A stretch of 44,556 nt of DNA from Rhodospirillaceae bacterium (GTDB lineage: Bacteria > Pseudomonadota > Alphaproteobacteria > UBA2966): assembly GCA_002690215.1 (NCBI GenBank), contig NZDS01000217.1, positions 1 to 44,556 on the forward strand, given 5' to 3'. Shown here one piece after another: positions 1-8,420 of this stretch. The translations under genes and the position numbers were made by a program. Position 1 is the stretch's first letter. Every line of letters starts with the position of its first letter. The notes below the pieces were generated by a model, which was given only the letters and a program-made list of their open reading frames with translations, made no database searches and was not told the origin of the DNA.

Positions 1-27
1 CACTTCCAGATATCTCGCCTTCGACAT
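1..27 (-). CDS. 5' end of an unidentified minus-strand gene
   Basis: Only the first nine codons lie in the window: an ATG at 27-25 reading MSKARYLEV and running off the left edge. A strong purine-rich ribosome-binding stretch (AAGGAGG, then GGAG closer in) precedes the ATG, which is why I treat it as a real start. Nine residues are too few to assign a family. Confidence 0.45.
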
Positions 28-98
28 CGCTCCGTCCCTCCTTCGTGACCCTCACAGCGAATCACGAATGGTGGCCAGATTCAATTTCTTCACAGGCT

Positions 99-182
99 CG
101 AAAGCGGGGATCCAGGTGTGGTTGGGTTTTCCTGGTAGCGGCCGCAAAGCGAAAAAAGCACAAGCCTGGGTTCCCGCTTTCG
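99..182. repeat. Palindromic interspersed repeat (REP/MITE-like)
   Basis: The arms CGAAAGCGGGGATCCAGG (99-116) and CCTGGGTTCCCGCTTTCG (165-182) are imperfect inverted repeats around a roughly 50-bp centre. Similar 'GGGTTCCCGCTTTCGCGGGAATGAC' repeats are scattered through intergenic regions of many alphaproteobacterial genomes and often give spurious ORFs ending in 'WVPAFAGMT'; a close version of that peptide appears in one frame here. It lies between the 3' end of the SH3 gene and the start of the leftmost gene. It is probably non-coding. Confidence 0.6.
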
Positions 183-198
183 CGGAAATGACACCAAC

Positions 199-217
199 AA
201 AAAAGCGCCCGTGGCGC
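199..217 (-). terminator. Intrinsic terminator of the SH3-domain gene
   Basis: On the minus strand a 5-bp GC stem (GCGCC/GGCGC, loop ACG) is followed by six T residues. The stem abuts the TAG stop codon of the SH3 gene, so the hairpin starts immediately after translation ends. Confidence 0.6.
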
Positions 218-757
218 CTAGTCCACCGTTTCCCCGGGATAGGCGCCCCAAACATATGCCTGACGGATCCAACCTTTTCGGCCGGCGATGCGCAACTGGC
301 ACCACTGGCCATTGCAGCGCAGCAGCCGGCCCAACACACCGGCTTCGGCGCGCATCACGGGCGGCGCCTTGGCTTTGGGTTCGCGCCGCAGCGGTCTCGG
401 CTTTTCACCCGTCACGATAGCCCAACGGTCGCCGCTGATCAGGCTCTTGTGGACCCAGCCCTCGGCCCCGTCGAGGTCGCGAATACGGCGCCAGAATTCG
501 TATTCCGCGACGACCTCGACCGGCAGATCGTTCTGCACGAAAACCCAGGCGATGGGAAAGCGCACGCCCGGACCGGCGCGGACGTTGACCGGGTCGGCGC
601 GCAACGAGACGAAGCGGGGTACTTTGAGCCCGCTTTCGCCGGCCGCCAGGGCGCCGGCCGGAAAGCAGGCAAGCGCCGTAAGCAGGGCACCGGCGAGGGC
701 GCTGGCGAAGGCGCCAATTGGGCACCCGGGAATGGCCATCCGGAGCAGACGAAACAT
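218..757 (-). CDS. Exported SH3-domain protein
   Basis: This 179-residue protein has an N-terminal signal peptide (about residues 1-38: basic start, Ala/Leu-rich core, AGALAAG cleavage region). Two bacterial SH3-like segments follow. The first, about 47-110, has the 'VNVRAGPG' signature and a Trp-Arg strand; the second ends in 'GWIRQAYVWG' and includes RCNGQWC. Such domains usually bind cell-wall peptides or other periplasmic partners; the ligand here is unknown. The ATG at 757 was chosen because AGAAGG lies five bases upstream and the signal peptide begins there; the frame stays open further upstream but overlaps the divergent dehydrogenase. A similar protein next to D-glycerate dehydrogenase is common in alphaproteobacteria. 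It has its own terminator. Confidence 0.85.
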   Translation of the reverse strand: MFRLLRMAIPGCPIGAFASALAGALLTALACFPAGALAAGESGLKVPRFVSLRADPVNVRAGPGVRFPIAWVFVQNDLPVEVVAEYEFWRRIRDLDGAEGWVHKSLISGDRWAIVTGEKPRPLRREPKAKAPPVMRAEAGVLGRLLRCNGQWCQLRIAGRKGWIRQAYVWGAYPGETVD

Positions 758-916
758 AACCCTTCTATGCCGCCCGTGCGGGCGAGGGTCAAGGCCGGGT
801 CTCTTGGCGGCGGCGATTTGTCTCGCGTCACGGTATTTGCTAGACAGGGGTGATCCCAGGTGCCGGCGCTGGCCGCACCATCGACCAGCGCCACGGGGCG
901 CCGCCCGGAGAGCCTG

Positions 917-1906
917 ATGAGCAGCAACAAACCCCTGGCTATCGTTACGCGCAAGCTGCCCGACGTCATCGAAACCCGCATGATGGAGCTTTTCGACGTG
1001 CGGCTGAACGTCGAAGACATGCCCCTCAGCAGCGAACAGCTGGTCGAGGCGGTCAAAACCGCCGACGTGCTGGTACCCACCGTCACCGACCGCATCGACG
1101 CCCGGATCCTGTCGCAGAGCAACGCCAATCTCAGGCTGATCGCCAATTTCGGCAACGGCGTCGACCACATCGACCTGGCCTCGGCGCGCGAGCGCGGCAT
1201 CACGGTGACCAACACGCCCGGCGTGCTGACCGAGGACACGGCCGACATGACCATGGCCCTGATCCTAGCCGTGGCGCGTCGCCTGGCCGAGGGTGAACGG
1301 CTGATGCGCTCGGGCGACTGGAAGGGCTGGTCGCCGACCTCGATGCTGGGCCATCGCATCGGCGGCAAGCGGCTGGGCATCATCGGCATGGGTCAGATAG
1401 GACAGGCCGTGGCACGCCGGGCCCGAGGCTTCGGTCTCTCCATCCACTACCACAACCGCAACAAGGTGCACCCCGAGATCGAGGCCGAGCTGGAGGCCAC
1501 CTACTGGGAGAGCCTCGATCAGATGGTGGCACGCATGGACGTCATCTCGGTCAATTGCCCGCACACCCCGGCCACCTATCATCTGTTGTCGCCGCGCCGG
1601 CTCGACTTGGTGCAGCCGCACGCCTACCTGGTCAACACCTCGCGCGGCGAGGTCATCGACGAAAACGCGCTGACCCGGCTGCTGCGCGCCGGCCGCGTCG
1701 CCGGGGCCGGGCTCGACGTCTTCGAACACGAGCCGGCGGTGAACCCCAAGCTGATGGAACTCGACAACGTGGTGCTACTGCCCCACATGGCCTCGGCCAC
1801 CCTGGAAAGCCGCATCGAGATGGGCGAGAAGGTGATCATCAACATCAAGACCTTCGCCGACGGCCACGTGCCGCCCGATCGCGTGCTGCCGGGTCAGTAC
1901 ATGTAA
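917..1906 (+). CDS. gyaR: D-glycerate dehydrogenase / 2-hydroxyacid dehydrogenase
   Basis: A 329-residue NAD(P)-dependent D-2-hydroxyacid dehydrogenase, expected to interconvert glyoxylate/hydroxypyruvate and glycolate/D-glycerate in the cytoplasm. The Rossmann motif GMGQIG is at residues 157-162. The family catalytic triad is visible as Arg243 (NTSRGEVID), Glu272 (FEHEP) and His290 (LLPHMAS). Length is normal for GyaR. The ATG at 917 follows GGAGAG and begins the conserved 'KPLAIVTRKLP' N-terminus; longer in-frame starts lack family similarity. It is divergent from the SH3 gene and convergent with the MoeB-like gene. The exact hydroxyacid cannot be read from the sequence; formate or phosphoglycerate dehydrogenase activity is less likely. 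Confidence 0.88.
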   Translation: MSSNKPLAIVTRKLPDVIETRMMELFDVRLNVEDMPLSSEQLVEAVKTADVLVPTVTDRIDARILSQSNANLRLIANFGNGVDHIDLASARERGITVTNTPGVLTEDTADMTMALILAVARRLAEGERLMRSGDWKGWSPTSMLGHRIGGKRLGIIGMGQIGQAVARRARGFGLSIHYHNRNKVHPEIEAELEATYWESLDQMVARMDVISVNCPHTPATYHLLSPRRLDLVQPHAYLVNTSRGEVIDENALTRLLRAGRVAGAGLDVFEHEPAVNPKLMELDNVVLLPHMASATLESRIEMGEKVIINIKTFADGHVPPDRVLPGQYM

Positions 1907-1969
1907 GCCCGCATTTCTCACCGGGTTACGGCCACCAGCGAAAACTTCTCGGACCCCTGGAGTTTATCC

Positions 1970-2776
1970 TCAGCCGTCGTCGCCGGTTCGGTGGTGATCG
2001 AGATCGCGGATGCTGGCCTGGGGGCCGCAGAGCTGGCAGTTGGGGTCGGGCCGCACGCGCACCTTGCGCCACGAGGTTCCCAGCGCCTCGTAGATCACCA
2101 GCCAGCCGGCCAGGCTTTCGCCAACGCCGAGGATCTCTTTGATCACTTCGGTGGCCTGCAAGGAGCCCATGGCGCCGGCCAGGGCGCCCAGCACGCCACC
2201 TTCGGCACAGCTTGGCACCAGGCCAGGCGGCGGTGCTTCGGGGTAGATGCAGCGGTAGCAAGGATTGTCGCCGCCGAGGTGCGAACGAAAGGTCGAAAGC
2301 TGGCCGTCGAAGCGCAGGATCGAGGCCGAAACCAAACTGCGGCCGGCCAGATGACAGGCATCGGCAAGCAGAAAGCGCGTAGCAAAATTGTCGCTGCCAT
2401 CAGCCACCAGATCGTAGTCGGCGATCAGCGAAAGCGCGTTATGGGCCGCCAGCCGGGTGGTGTGGGTCTCGACGGTGACGTCGGGATTGAGGGCAGCCGC
2501 GGTTTGCTTGGCGCTTTCGGTCTTGGGCTCACCCAGACGATCGAGGGTGTGGGCGATCTGGCGCTGCAGGTTGGAAGCGCTGACGAGGTCGTCGTCGACA
2601 ACGCCGATGCGGCCGACGCCGGCCGCCGCCAAATACATCAGCAGCGGCGAGCCCAAGCCGCCGGCACCGACCAGCAGCACGCTGGCACCCAGCAACTTGG
2701 CCTGGCCGATGCCACCCACCTCGCGCAACACGATGTGGCGGGCGTAGCGCTCGATCTGTTCCTCGGAAAATTCCAT
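1970..2776 (-). CDS. moeB: MoeB/ThiF-family adenylyltransferase (E1-like)
   Basis: A 268-residue E1-like enzyme that would use ATP to adenylate the C-terminal glycine of a small sulfur-carrier protein (MoaD or ThiS type). Visible features: nucleotide-binding GAGGLG at 37-42, the adenylation-site Asp in DGSDN (about 130), zinc-binding CxxC pairs at 173/176 and 247/250, and a reactive Cys190 in VPSCAEGG. It has no C-terminal rhodanese domain, unlike eukaryotic MOCS3. It sits six bases after cysK, probably in one operon with cysK, an Rrf2 regulator, dut and coaBC. No carrier-protein gene is nearby, so molybdopterin, thiamine or cysteine synthesis all remain possible. The MoeB name reflects family resemblance. 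Confidence 0.85.
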   Translation of the reverse strand: MEFSEEQIERYARHIVLREVGGIGQAKLLGASVLLVGAGGLGSPLLMYLAAAGVGRIGVVDDDLVSASNLQRQIAHTLDRLGEPKTESAKQTAAALNPDVTVETHTTRLAAHNALSLIADYDLVADGSDNFATRFLLADACHLAGRSLVSASILRFDGQLSTFRSHLGGDNPCYRCIYPEAPPPGLVPSCAEGGVLGALAGAMGSLQATEVIKEILGVGESLAGWLVIYEALGTSWRKVRVRPDPNCQLCGPQASIRDLDHHRTGDDG

Positions 2777-2782
2777 GGCGGC

Positions 2783-3745
2783 TCAGAGCTCGTCGAACAG
2801 CGGCGTGGTGATGTAGCGTTCGGCGAACGAAGGCAGAATGACGACCAGCATCTTGCCTGCCATTTCGGGCCGCGATCCCACCTCCAGCGCCGCCGCCAGC
2901 GCTGCGCCGGACGAGATGCCCACTGGCAGGCCCTCGAGCCGGGCCGCCTGGCGCGCCGTCTCGTAGGCCGTTTCGTTGGCGATGGTGACGATCTCGTCGA
3001 TCAAATCGGTTTGCAAAACCTGCGGCACGAAACCGGCGCCGATACCCTGGATGGCGTGCGGCCCCGGCGGGCCCCCCGACAGTACCGGGCTGTCTTCGGG
3101 TTCGACGGCGATCATCAGCACGCCGGGCCGGCGTCCCTTGAGCACCTGCCCGACGCCGGTCAGAGTGCCGCCGGTGCCGATGCCGAGCACCACGGCATCG
3201 ACTTGGCCGGCGCTGTCGCGCCAGATTTCCTCGGCCGTGGTGCGGCGGTGGATGTCGGGGTTGGCCGGATTCTCGAACTGCTGCGGCATGACCGCGTCGG
3301 GCAGCGTGGCGATCAGTTCGTCGGCCCGGGCGATAGCGCCGGGCATACCGCGATCGGCCGGCGTCAGCTCGATCTCGGCACCCAGGATCTGCAACATCTT
3401 GCGCCGTTCCTCGGACATGGTCTCGGGCATGGTCAGAATCAGGCGATAGCCCTTGGCGGCGCAAACGAAGGCCAGCGCGATGCCGGTGTTGCCCGAGGTC
3501 GGCTCGACCAGCACCGTCTCCGGGCCGATGCGGCCGGCGGCTTCGAGGGCTTCGATCATGGACACCCCGATGCGATCCTTGACCGAACCCAGCGGATTGA
3601 AGAATTCGAGCTTGGCCACGATGTCGGCGCCGCAGCCGGCCTCCCGGGCCAGGCGTTCGAGACGCACCAGCGGGGTCTTGCCGACAGTTTCGATGATGCT
3701 GGCGTGGATGCCGCCGCTACGCGGAGGGCTGCCGGAATTGGCCAT
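2783..3745 (-). CDS. cysK: Cysteine synthase A (O-acetylserine sulfhydrylase)
   Basis: A 320-residue fold-type II PLP enzyme converting O-acetylserine and sulfide to L-cysteine and acetate. The PLP lysine is Lys56 in NPLGSVKDR. The substrate-binding loop TSGNTG is at 83-88, and the Gly-rich phosphate loop GIGTGGT is present. Length is typical of CysK, without the CBS domains of cystathionine beta-synthase. The ATG at 3745 has GAGG seven bases upstream. It lies between an Rrf2-type regulator (9-bp gap) and the MoeB-like gene (6-bp gap), consistent with a sulfur-related mini-operon. CysM, which can use thiosulfate or protein thiocarboxylate, is a close alternative. Confidence 0.9.
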   Translation of the reverse strand: MANSGSPPRSGGIHASIIETVGKTPLVRLERLAREAGCGADIVAKLEFFNPLGSVKDRIGVSMIEALEAAGRIGPETVLVEPTSGNTGIALAFVCAAKGYRLILTMPETMSEERRKMLQILGAEIELTPADRGMPGAIARADELIATLPDAVMPQQFENPANPDIHRRTTAEEIWRDSAGQVDAVVLGIGTGGTLTGVGQVLKGRRPGVLMIAVEPEDSPVLSGGPPGPHAIQGIGAGFVPQVLQTDLIDEIVTIANETAYETARQAARLEGLPVGISSGAALAAALEVGSRPEMAGKMLVVILPSFAERYITTPLFDEL

Positions 3746-3754
3746 GTCCGTGCC

Positions 3755-4210
3755 TCAAATAGTAAAATCGGCGCGCCGACGGGCGTCGCTTTCGATGCCC
3801 AATTGATGGGCCTGGCGGCAAAGATCCTCGATGGTGATGGTGTCGAGCCTGCTCATCAAGTCCTGGCGCAACTCCTGCCACACCGGCCGCACAACTTGTT
3901 CGGCCAACTGCGAGCCCTCGGCCGCCGTGATGGGATCGTCGGCCGCCTCGAGCTCGTAGACCACCCGGGCCACTTCGCCGACGGTGATGCGGCGCCGCTC
4001 GCGTGCCAGCCGGTACCCGCCCTTGGGACCACGCACGCCCTTGAGCACGCCGGCGTGGACCAGGCGCTGCATGACTTGTTCGAGATAGCGCTGCGGAATG
4101 TGCTGCCGCGCCGTGATGTCGCGCGACTGCACGGGGTGGGGACCGGCGTTATAGGCGATGTCGACCACCGCCTCGAGAGCATGCACCATGCGTTTGGAAA
4201 GCCGGATCAT
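3755..4210 (-). CDS. Rrf2-family transcriptional regulator, CymR-like
   Basis: A 151-residue winged-helix regulator. Residues 1-80 carry the Rrf2 pattern: '[19 protein letters not shown]', then '[17 protein letters not shown]' and the wing '[11 protein letters not shown]'. Only one cysteine (EDLC, near residue 130) is present, so the three-Cys Fe-S site of IscR/NsrR is missing. That places it nearer CymR-like members, which sense cysteine supply through CysK. The neighbouring cysK supports this role, but it is an inference. Its ATG overlaps the dut stop as ATGA, indicating translational coupling. Confidence 0.85.
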   Translation of the reverse strand: MIRLSKRMVHALEAVVDIAYNAGPHPVQSRDITARQHIPQRYLEQVMQRLVHAGVLKGVRGPKGGYRLARERRRITVGEVARVVYELEAADDPITAAEGSQLAEQVVRPVWQELRQDLMSRLDTITIEDLCRQAHQLGIESDARRRADFTI

Positions 4211-4671
4211 GGTCCTGCCCCGGTCGAGCCCCCCGTGGAGCCAAATCCGCCGGCGCCGCGGCGGCTGGCCGCCAGATCGTCCTGGGGACGCCAGGTTACC
4301 CGTGTCACCGGCGCCACCACGAGCTGGGCGATACGATCGCCGCGCGCCACGCTGAAAGCTTCGTCGCCCAAATTGGCCAGCACAACGCCGACCTCGCCGC
4401 GGTAGTCGGCATCGATGGTGCCGGGGCTGTTGAGCACCGTGATGCCGTGACGTAGCGCCAGACCTGAGCGCGGCCGCACCTGGGCCTCGAAGCCGGCCGG
4501 CAGGGCCAGCGCCAGGCCAGTGGGAACGAGCGCCCGCGCGCCCGGCTCCAGCACCAGCGGCTCGGCCACAGCCGCCCTCAGGTCGAGACCGGCGGCATGC
4601 TCGCTTTCGTAGGCCGGCAGGTCGAGATCGGCACCGTGCGGTAATCGCTGAATTTCGACCTCGAGCGGCAT
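4207..4671 (-). CDS. dut: dUTP diphosphatase (dUTPase)
   Basis: A trimeric dUTPase of about 154 residues that hydrolyses dUTP to dUMP and PPi, keeping uracil out of DNA and feeding dTMP synthesis. All five family motifs are readable: [33 protein letters not shown] and the C-terminal Gly-rich GAGGFGSTG that closes over the nucleotide. I chose the ATG at 4671; an in-frame GTG at 4686 would overlap coaBC by 11 bp. The gene follows coaBC directly, an arrangement also seen in E. coli, and overlaps the Rrf2 gene by four bases. Confidence 0.92.
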   Translation of the reverse strand: MPLEVEIQRLPHGADLDLPAYESEHAAGLDLRAAVAEPLVLEPGARALVPTGLALALPAGFEAQVRPRSGLALRHGITVLNSPGTIDADYRGEVGVVLANLGDEAFSVARGDRIAQLVVAPVTRVTWRPQDDLAASRRGAGGFGSTGGSTGAGP

Positions 4672-4675
4672 GGGC

Positions 4676-5884
4676 CTAGTCCCCACCCGCGAAATGATCT
4701 GCGATGCGCCGGCCCAGGCGCTCGGCGACGGCCTGTTTGCTCAGCCGGGGCCAGGCCTCGCTGGCCCCGCTCTCGATCAGGTGGACGGTGTTGTCGTCAC
4801 CACCGAAGGTACCGCTTTCGGCCGAGACGTCGTTGGCGACCAGCCAGTCGCAGCCCTTGCGCCGGCATTTGGCGAGGGCATTTTCGACCACGTTTTCGGT
4901 CTCGGCGGCGAAGCCGACGACGAGTGCCGGGCGCTGCTCCGCGAGGCCGGACAGGGTGGCCAGGATGTCGGGATTCTCTACGAAATTGAGCTCGGGCGGC
5001 CCGCCGCCGTCCTTCTTCATCTTGCCGGCGGCCGGGGCATCTATGCGCCAGTCAGCCACGGCCGCGGCGCAGACCGCGATGTCGACCGGCAAGGCCGCCT
5101 GGCAGGCGGCCAGCATTTCGCGCGCCGTCTCGACACGCACCACTTCGACGCCGGCCGGGTCGGCCTCGTTGCTGGGTCCCGTGACCAGCTTCGTCGCCGC
5201 CCCCAGAGCCGCCAGGGCTCCGGCCACGGCGTGGCCCTGTTTGCCGGACGAATGGTTGGAGATATAGCGCACCGGGTCGATAGGCTCGCGCGTCGGGCCC
5301 GAGGTTATCAGCGCCCGCCGGCCATCCAGGGGGGCGCCCGCCGGGGCCAGCAGCTCTTCGATGCGGGCCAGGATGGTGGCCGGCTCGGCCATGCGGCCCG
5401 AGCCGATTTCGCCGCAGGCCAGGTCGCCGGCCTCGGGCCCCACGGTCAGAATGCCGTCTTCAAGAAGCTGTGCCACACTGCGCTGGGTGGCGGCGTGGGC
5501 CCACATCTGCAGGTTCATGGCCGGCGCCATCAGCACCGGCTTGTCGGTGGCCAGCAGCGCCGTCGTAGCCAGATCGTCGGCAATTCCCGCCGCTGCCTTG
5601 GCCATGATGTTGGCAGTGGCCGGCGCCACCACCACCAGGTCGGCCTCGCGCGAAAGGCGAATGTGGCCCATCTCGCTTTCATCGGTCAGCGAGAAAAGAT
5701 CCTGATAGGCCTTCTCGCCCGACAGCGCCGCCACCGAGAGCGGCGTCACGAACTGCGCACCGGCAGCGGTGAGGATGGTGCGCACAGCGACGCCGCGATC
5801 GCCCAGGCGGCGGATCAGCTCAAGCGTCTTGTAGGCGGCAATGCCGCCGGAAATGATCAACAGGACACGTTTGCCATTCAGCAC
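4676..5884 (-). CDS. coaBC: Bifunctional phosphopantothenoylcysteine decarboxylase/synthetase
   Basis: A 402-residue bifunctional enzyme of coenzyme A biosynthesis. The N-terminal CoaC half (to about residue 185) is an FMN flavoprotein that decarboxylates phosphopantothenoylcysteine; it shows [19 protein letters not shown], the PAMN motif and the catalytic Cys in [12 protein letters not shown]. The C-terminal CoaB half ligates cysteine to phosphopantothenate with CTP and shows [18 protein letters not shown] and VENPDIL. The start is GTG at 5884 with GGAA upstream. The 113 bp before it, down from ubiB, contains no convincing promoter, so it may be read from the ubiE-ubiB transcript. Confidence 0.93.
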   Translation of the reverse strand: MLNGKRVLLIISGGIAAYKTLELIRRLGDRGVAVRTILTAAGAQFVTPLSVAALSGEKAYQDLFSLTDESEMGHIRLSREADLVVVAPATANIMAKAAAGIADDLATTALLATDKPVLMAPAMNLQMWAHAATQRSVAQLLEDGILTVGPEAGDLACGEIGSGRMAEPATILARIEELLAPAGAPLDGRRALITSGPTREPIDPVRYISNHSSGKQGHAVAGALAALGAATKLVTGPSNEADPAGVEVVRVETAREMLAACQAALPVDIAVCAAAVADWRIDAPAAGKMKKDGGGPPELNFVENPDILATLSGLAEQRPALVVGFAAETENVVENALAKCRRKGCDWLVANDVSAESGTFGGDDNTVHLIESGASEAWPRLSKQAVAERLGRRIADHFAGGD

Positions 5885-5997
5885 GGCGGATTTCCAATTC
5901 GTGAAATGGAATAATTAACGTCAATTGCCTGTGAAACTTTGCGGCAGCCTATCCCTCGCGGGAAATCAACGCAAGGCCGCTGTGCGGTTAGCCCAGG

Positions 5998-7551
5998 CTA
6001 GATCTTGGCGGCCAGCAGCAGTACCAATCCCACCGCCACGGCAAACAACAGCATCGGCCACAGGCCACGGCGGCGCGCCGCCTCGTGGGCTATGGCGCGT
6101 TCGCTGTCGGGGTGCAGCCTGACCCCTTGAGGTGTCAGGGCACCGACGGCCAGTTGGGCCTTTTCCATCAGTCCGGGGATCTGACGCATGGTGGCGGCGG
6201 CCTCGCCCATGGTGTCACGCACGGCCGCTTCGGGGCCCAGGTTCTCTTTGACCCAATCGGCCAGGAAGGGTTCGGCGATTTGCCAGAAGTTGGCCCCGGG
6301 GCCGAGATTGCGGCACACCCCTTCGGCCACCACCATGGTCTTTTGCAGCAGCAGCAACTGGGGCTGGGTCTGCATGGCGAAGGTTTCGGTGATACGAAAG
6401 AGCTGGGCCAGCAGACGGGCGATCGAGATCTCGTTGAGTGGCCGGCCCTGGATAGGCTCGCCGATGGAGCGGCAGGCCTGGGTGAATACGTCCAGCGATT
6501 TGTGCTGCGGCACGTAACCGGCTTCGAAATGGACCTCGGCGGCACGGCGATAGTTGCCTGTGAGGAAGGCCAGCAGCACCTCGGCAACATAGCGCCGGGT
6601 TTGGCGGTCGAGCCGGCCCATGATGCCGAAATCGACGGCGATGATGTTGCCTTCGGGATCGACGAAGAGGTTTCCCTGGTGCAGGTCGGCGTGGAAGAAG
6701 CCGTCACGAAAAGCTTGCTTGAGAAAGGCCAGCAGCACCTTGGCGGCCACCGCGTCGAGGTCATGGCCGGCGGCCTCCAGGGCTGCGTTGTCGTCGATGG
6801 GAATGCCCTCGATGCGCTCCAACGTCAGTACCCGGCGCTCGGTGCGTTGCCAGTCAACTTCGGGCACGCGGAAGCTCTCGTCGCCTTCGAAGTTCTCAGC
6901 CAGTTCCGAAGCCGCGGCAGCCTCGAGGCGCAAGTCCATCTCGATATCGACGGTCTCGTTGAAGGTGCGCACCACCTCGAGCGGTCGCAGGCGGCGAAAA
7001 TCCGGCTGGAAGGTTTCGACCATCTCGGCCAGCCAGTAAAAGAGGTCGAGGTCGCGTTGGAAAGCCTGTTCGATGCCAGGCCGCAGCACCTTGACGGCAA
7101 CTGCGGCACCGTCGGCGGTCTCGGCCATGTGAACCTGGGCGATCGAGGCGGCGGCCACTGGCTGGTCTTCGAAACGGGCGAACATCTCCTCCAACGGCCG
7201 CTCGAATTCCTGCTCGACGGTGCGCCGCGCTTCCCCGGCGGCAAAGGGCGGTAGCCGGTCGCGCAGCTCGCCCAGGTCGGCGGCGACGCCTTCGCCGGCA
7301 ACGTCCGGCCGGGTCGACAGTGACTGGCCGAACTTGATGAAGCTGGGCCCCAACTCCTGCAGCGCCGCAGCCAGACGCTGGCCCGGCCTGAGCGCCTGGG
7401 CCTGGCGCCCCGGCGGCCCGGCCAGCAGTTTCACGCCGCGCACCAGTAGCGGCGGCAGGCCGGCGGCATCGAGCGGAAACAAGGCATCATGGCGCGCCAG
7501 GGTGCGGCCGATGCGGATGACGCGGCCGAGATTGCGCAGCGCTCGTATCAC
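5998..7551 (-). CDS. ubiB: Ubiquinone biosynthesis protein UbiB (atypical kinase/ATPase)
   Basis: A 517-residue ABC1/ADCK-type protein kinase-like ATPase required for ubiquinone biosynthesis. Diagnostic features are the KFGQ motif at 73-76, the Ala-rich nucleotide loop AAAS (about 133), the lysine of AVKVLRPG (about 154), DFGIMG (about 312), and two closely spaced hydrophobic C-terminal segments ending in LLFAVAVGLVLLLAA that anchor it to the inner membrane. The probable start is GTG at 7551. It follows ubiE by 17 bp, consistent with a ubiE-ubiB operon. Confidence 0.93.
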   Translation of the reverse strand: MIRALRNLGRVIRIGRTLARHDALFPLDAAGLPPLLVRGVKLLAGPPGRQAQALRPGQRLAAALQELGPSFIKFGQSLSTRPDVAGEGVAADLGELRDRLPPFAAGEARRTVEQEFERPLEEMFARFEDQPVAAASIAQVHMAETADGAAVAVKVLRPGIEQAFQRDLDLFYWLAEMVETFQPDFRRLRPLEVVRTFNETVDIEMDLRLEAAAASELAENFEGDESFRVPEVDWQRTERRVLTLERIEGIPIDDNAALEAAGHDLDAVAAKVLLAFLKQAFRDGFFHADLHQGNLFVDPEGNIIAVDFGIMGRLDRQTRRYVAEVLLAFLTGNYRRAAEVHFEAGYVPQHKSLDVFTQACRSIGEPIQGRPLNEISIARLLAQLFRITETFAMQTQPQLLLLQKTMVVAEGVCRNLGPGANFWQIAEPFLADWVKENLGPEAAVRDTMGEAAATMRQIPGLMEKAQLAVGALTPQGVRLHPDSERAIAHEAARRRGLWPMLLFAVAVGLVLLLAAKI

Positions 7552-7568
7552 CTGAGGCCCCCCGGAAC

Positions 7569-8345
7569 TCAGAGCCGCCAGGCCGAGTGCATGGCGGCGA
7601 TGCCGCCCGAGAGATTGCGCACCCGCACGCGCTCCAGGCCGGCCTCAGTGATCATTGCGGCGAAGTCCTGCTGGTCGGGAAAGCGGCGGATGCTTTCTGC
7701 GAGATAGAGGTAGGCCTCGCGGTTGCCGGTCACGACATCGCCCAGCGCCGGCAGCACGCGCAGTGAATAGGCATCGTAAATGGGCGTCAGGCCGGGCAGC
7801 AACAAACGGCTGAATTCGAGGCAAAGAAAGCGCCCGCCCGGGCGCAGCACACGCCGCGCCTCGGCCAGGGCGGCGGCAATGTCGGTGACGTTACGGATAC
7901 CGAAAGCGATGGTGTAGGCGTCGACGCTGGCGTCGTCGAGCGGCAGCGCCTCGGCATCGGCGCAAAGCCAATCGACGCCGTCGACGATGCCGCGGTCCAA
8001 GGCCCGGTCGCGGCCAGCCTCGAGCATGGTGTGGTTGATGTCGCAGATGCTGGCACGAAAGCCGGCTTTTCGGGCCGCCTGGCCACCGCCCAGGCGATCG
8101 AGCACGCGGTACGGGATGTCGCCGGTACCGCCGGCCACGTCGAGCAAGTGCATGCCCGGGCGCGGTTTCAGCCATTCCACCAGGGCCGCTTTCCAGAGCC
8201 GATGAACGCCGCCGCTCATGAGATCGTTCATCAGGTCGTAGCGCCCGGCGACGTCGTCGAATACCTCGCGCACCAGCGCCGCCTTCTGCCCCCGCGCCAC
8301 TGTGCGGAAGCCGAAATGGGTGGTGTCATCGCGGCCTTTGTCCAT
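7569..8345 (-). CDS. ubiE: Ubiquinone/menaquinone biosynthesis C-methyltransferase UbiE
   Basis: A 258-residue SAM-dependent methyltransferase that C-methylates the benzoquinol ring in ubiquinone synthesis. The SAM site [14 protein letters not shown], the family N-terminus '[20 protein letters not shown]', FGIRNVTD and the C-terminal [11 protein letters not shown] match UbiE. The ATG at 8345 was chosen because it begins the family N-terminus; the frame continues upstream through mutM on the other strand, which is an artefact. It is divergent from mutM across 75 bp, which must hold both promoters. Confidence 0.93.
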   Translation of the reverse strand: MDKGRDDTTHFGFRTVARGQKAALVREVFDDVAGRYDLMNDLMSGGVHRLWKAALVEWLKPRPGMHLLDVAGGTGDIPYRVLDRLGGGQAARKAGFRASICDINHTMLEAGRDRALDRGIVDGVDWLCADAEALPLDDASVDAYTIAFGIRNVTDIAAALAEARRVLRPGGRFLCLEFSRLLLPGLTPIYDAYSLRVLPALGDVVTGNREAYLYLAESIRRFPDQQDFAAMITEAGLERVRVRNLSGGIAAMHSAWRL

Positions 8346-8420
8346 GTCCGGACCATAGCGCAGGGCCGAGAGAGACGCTACCTTGGGGCCACTTGCCGAG
8401 CGAGAGCGTACAAGAGCCCA

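Noticed and set aside
68-853. A 261-codon plus-strand open frame over the left repeat and the SH3 gene
   Set aside because: It runs antisense to a well-supported exported SH3 protein, begins inside a palindromic repeat and shows no domain.
1964-1972. TTATCCTCA, one mismatch from a DnaA box
   Set aside because: It is a single site at a convergent gene end with no neighbours; one mismatch by chance is unremarkable.
1991-4405. An 804-codon plus-strand open frame
   Set aside because: It is antisense to moeB, cysK, the Rrf2 gene and part of dut, all with clear motifs. Long antisense frames are expected in DNA this G+C-rich.
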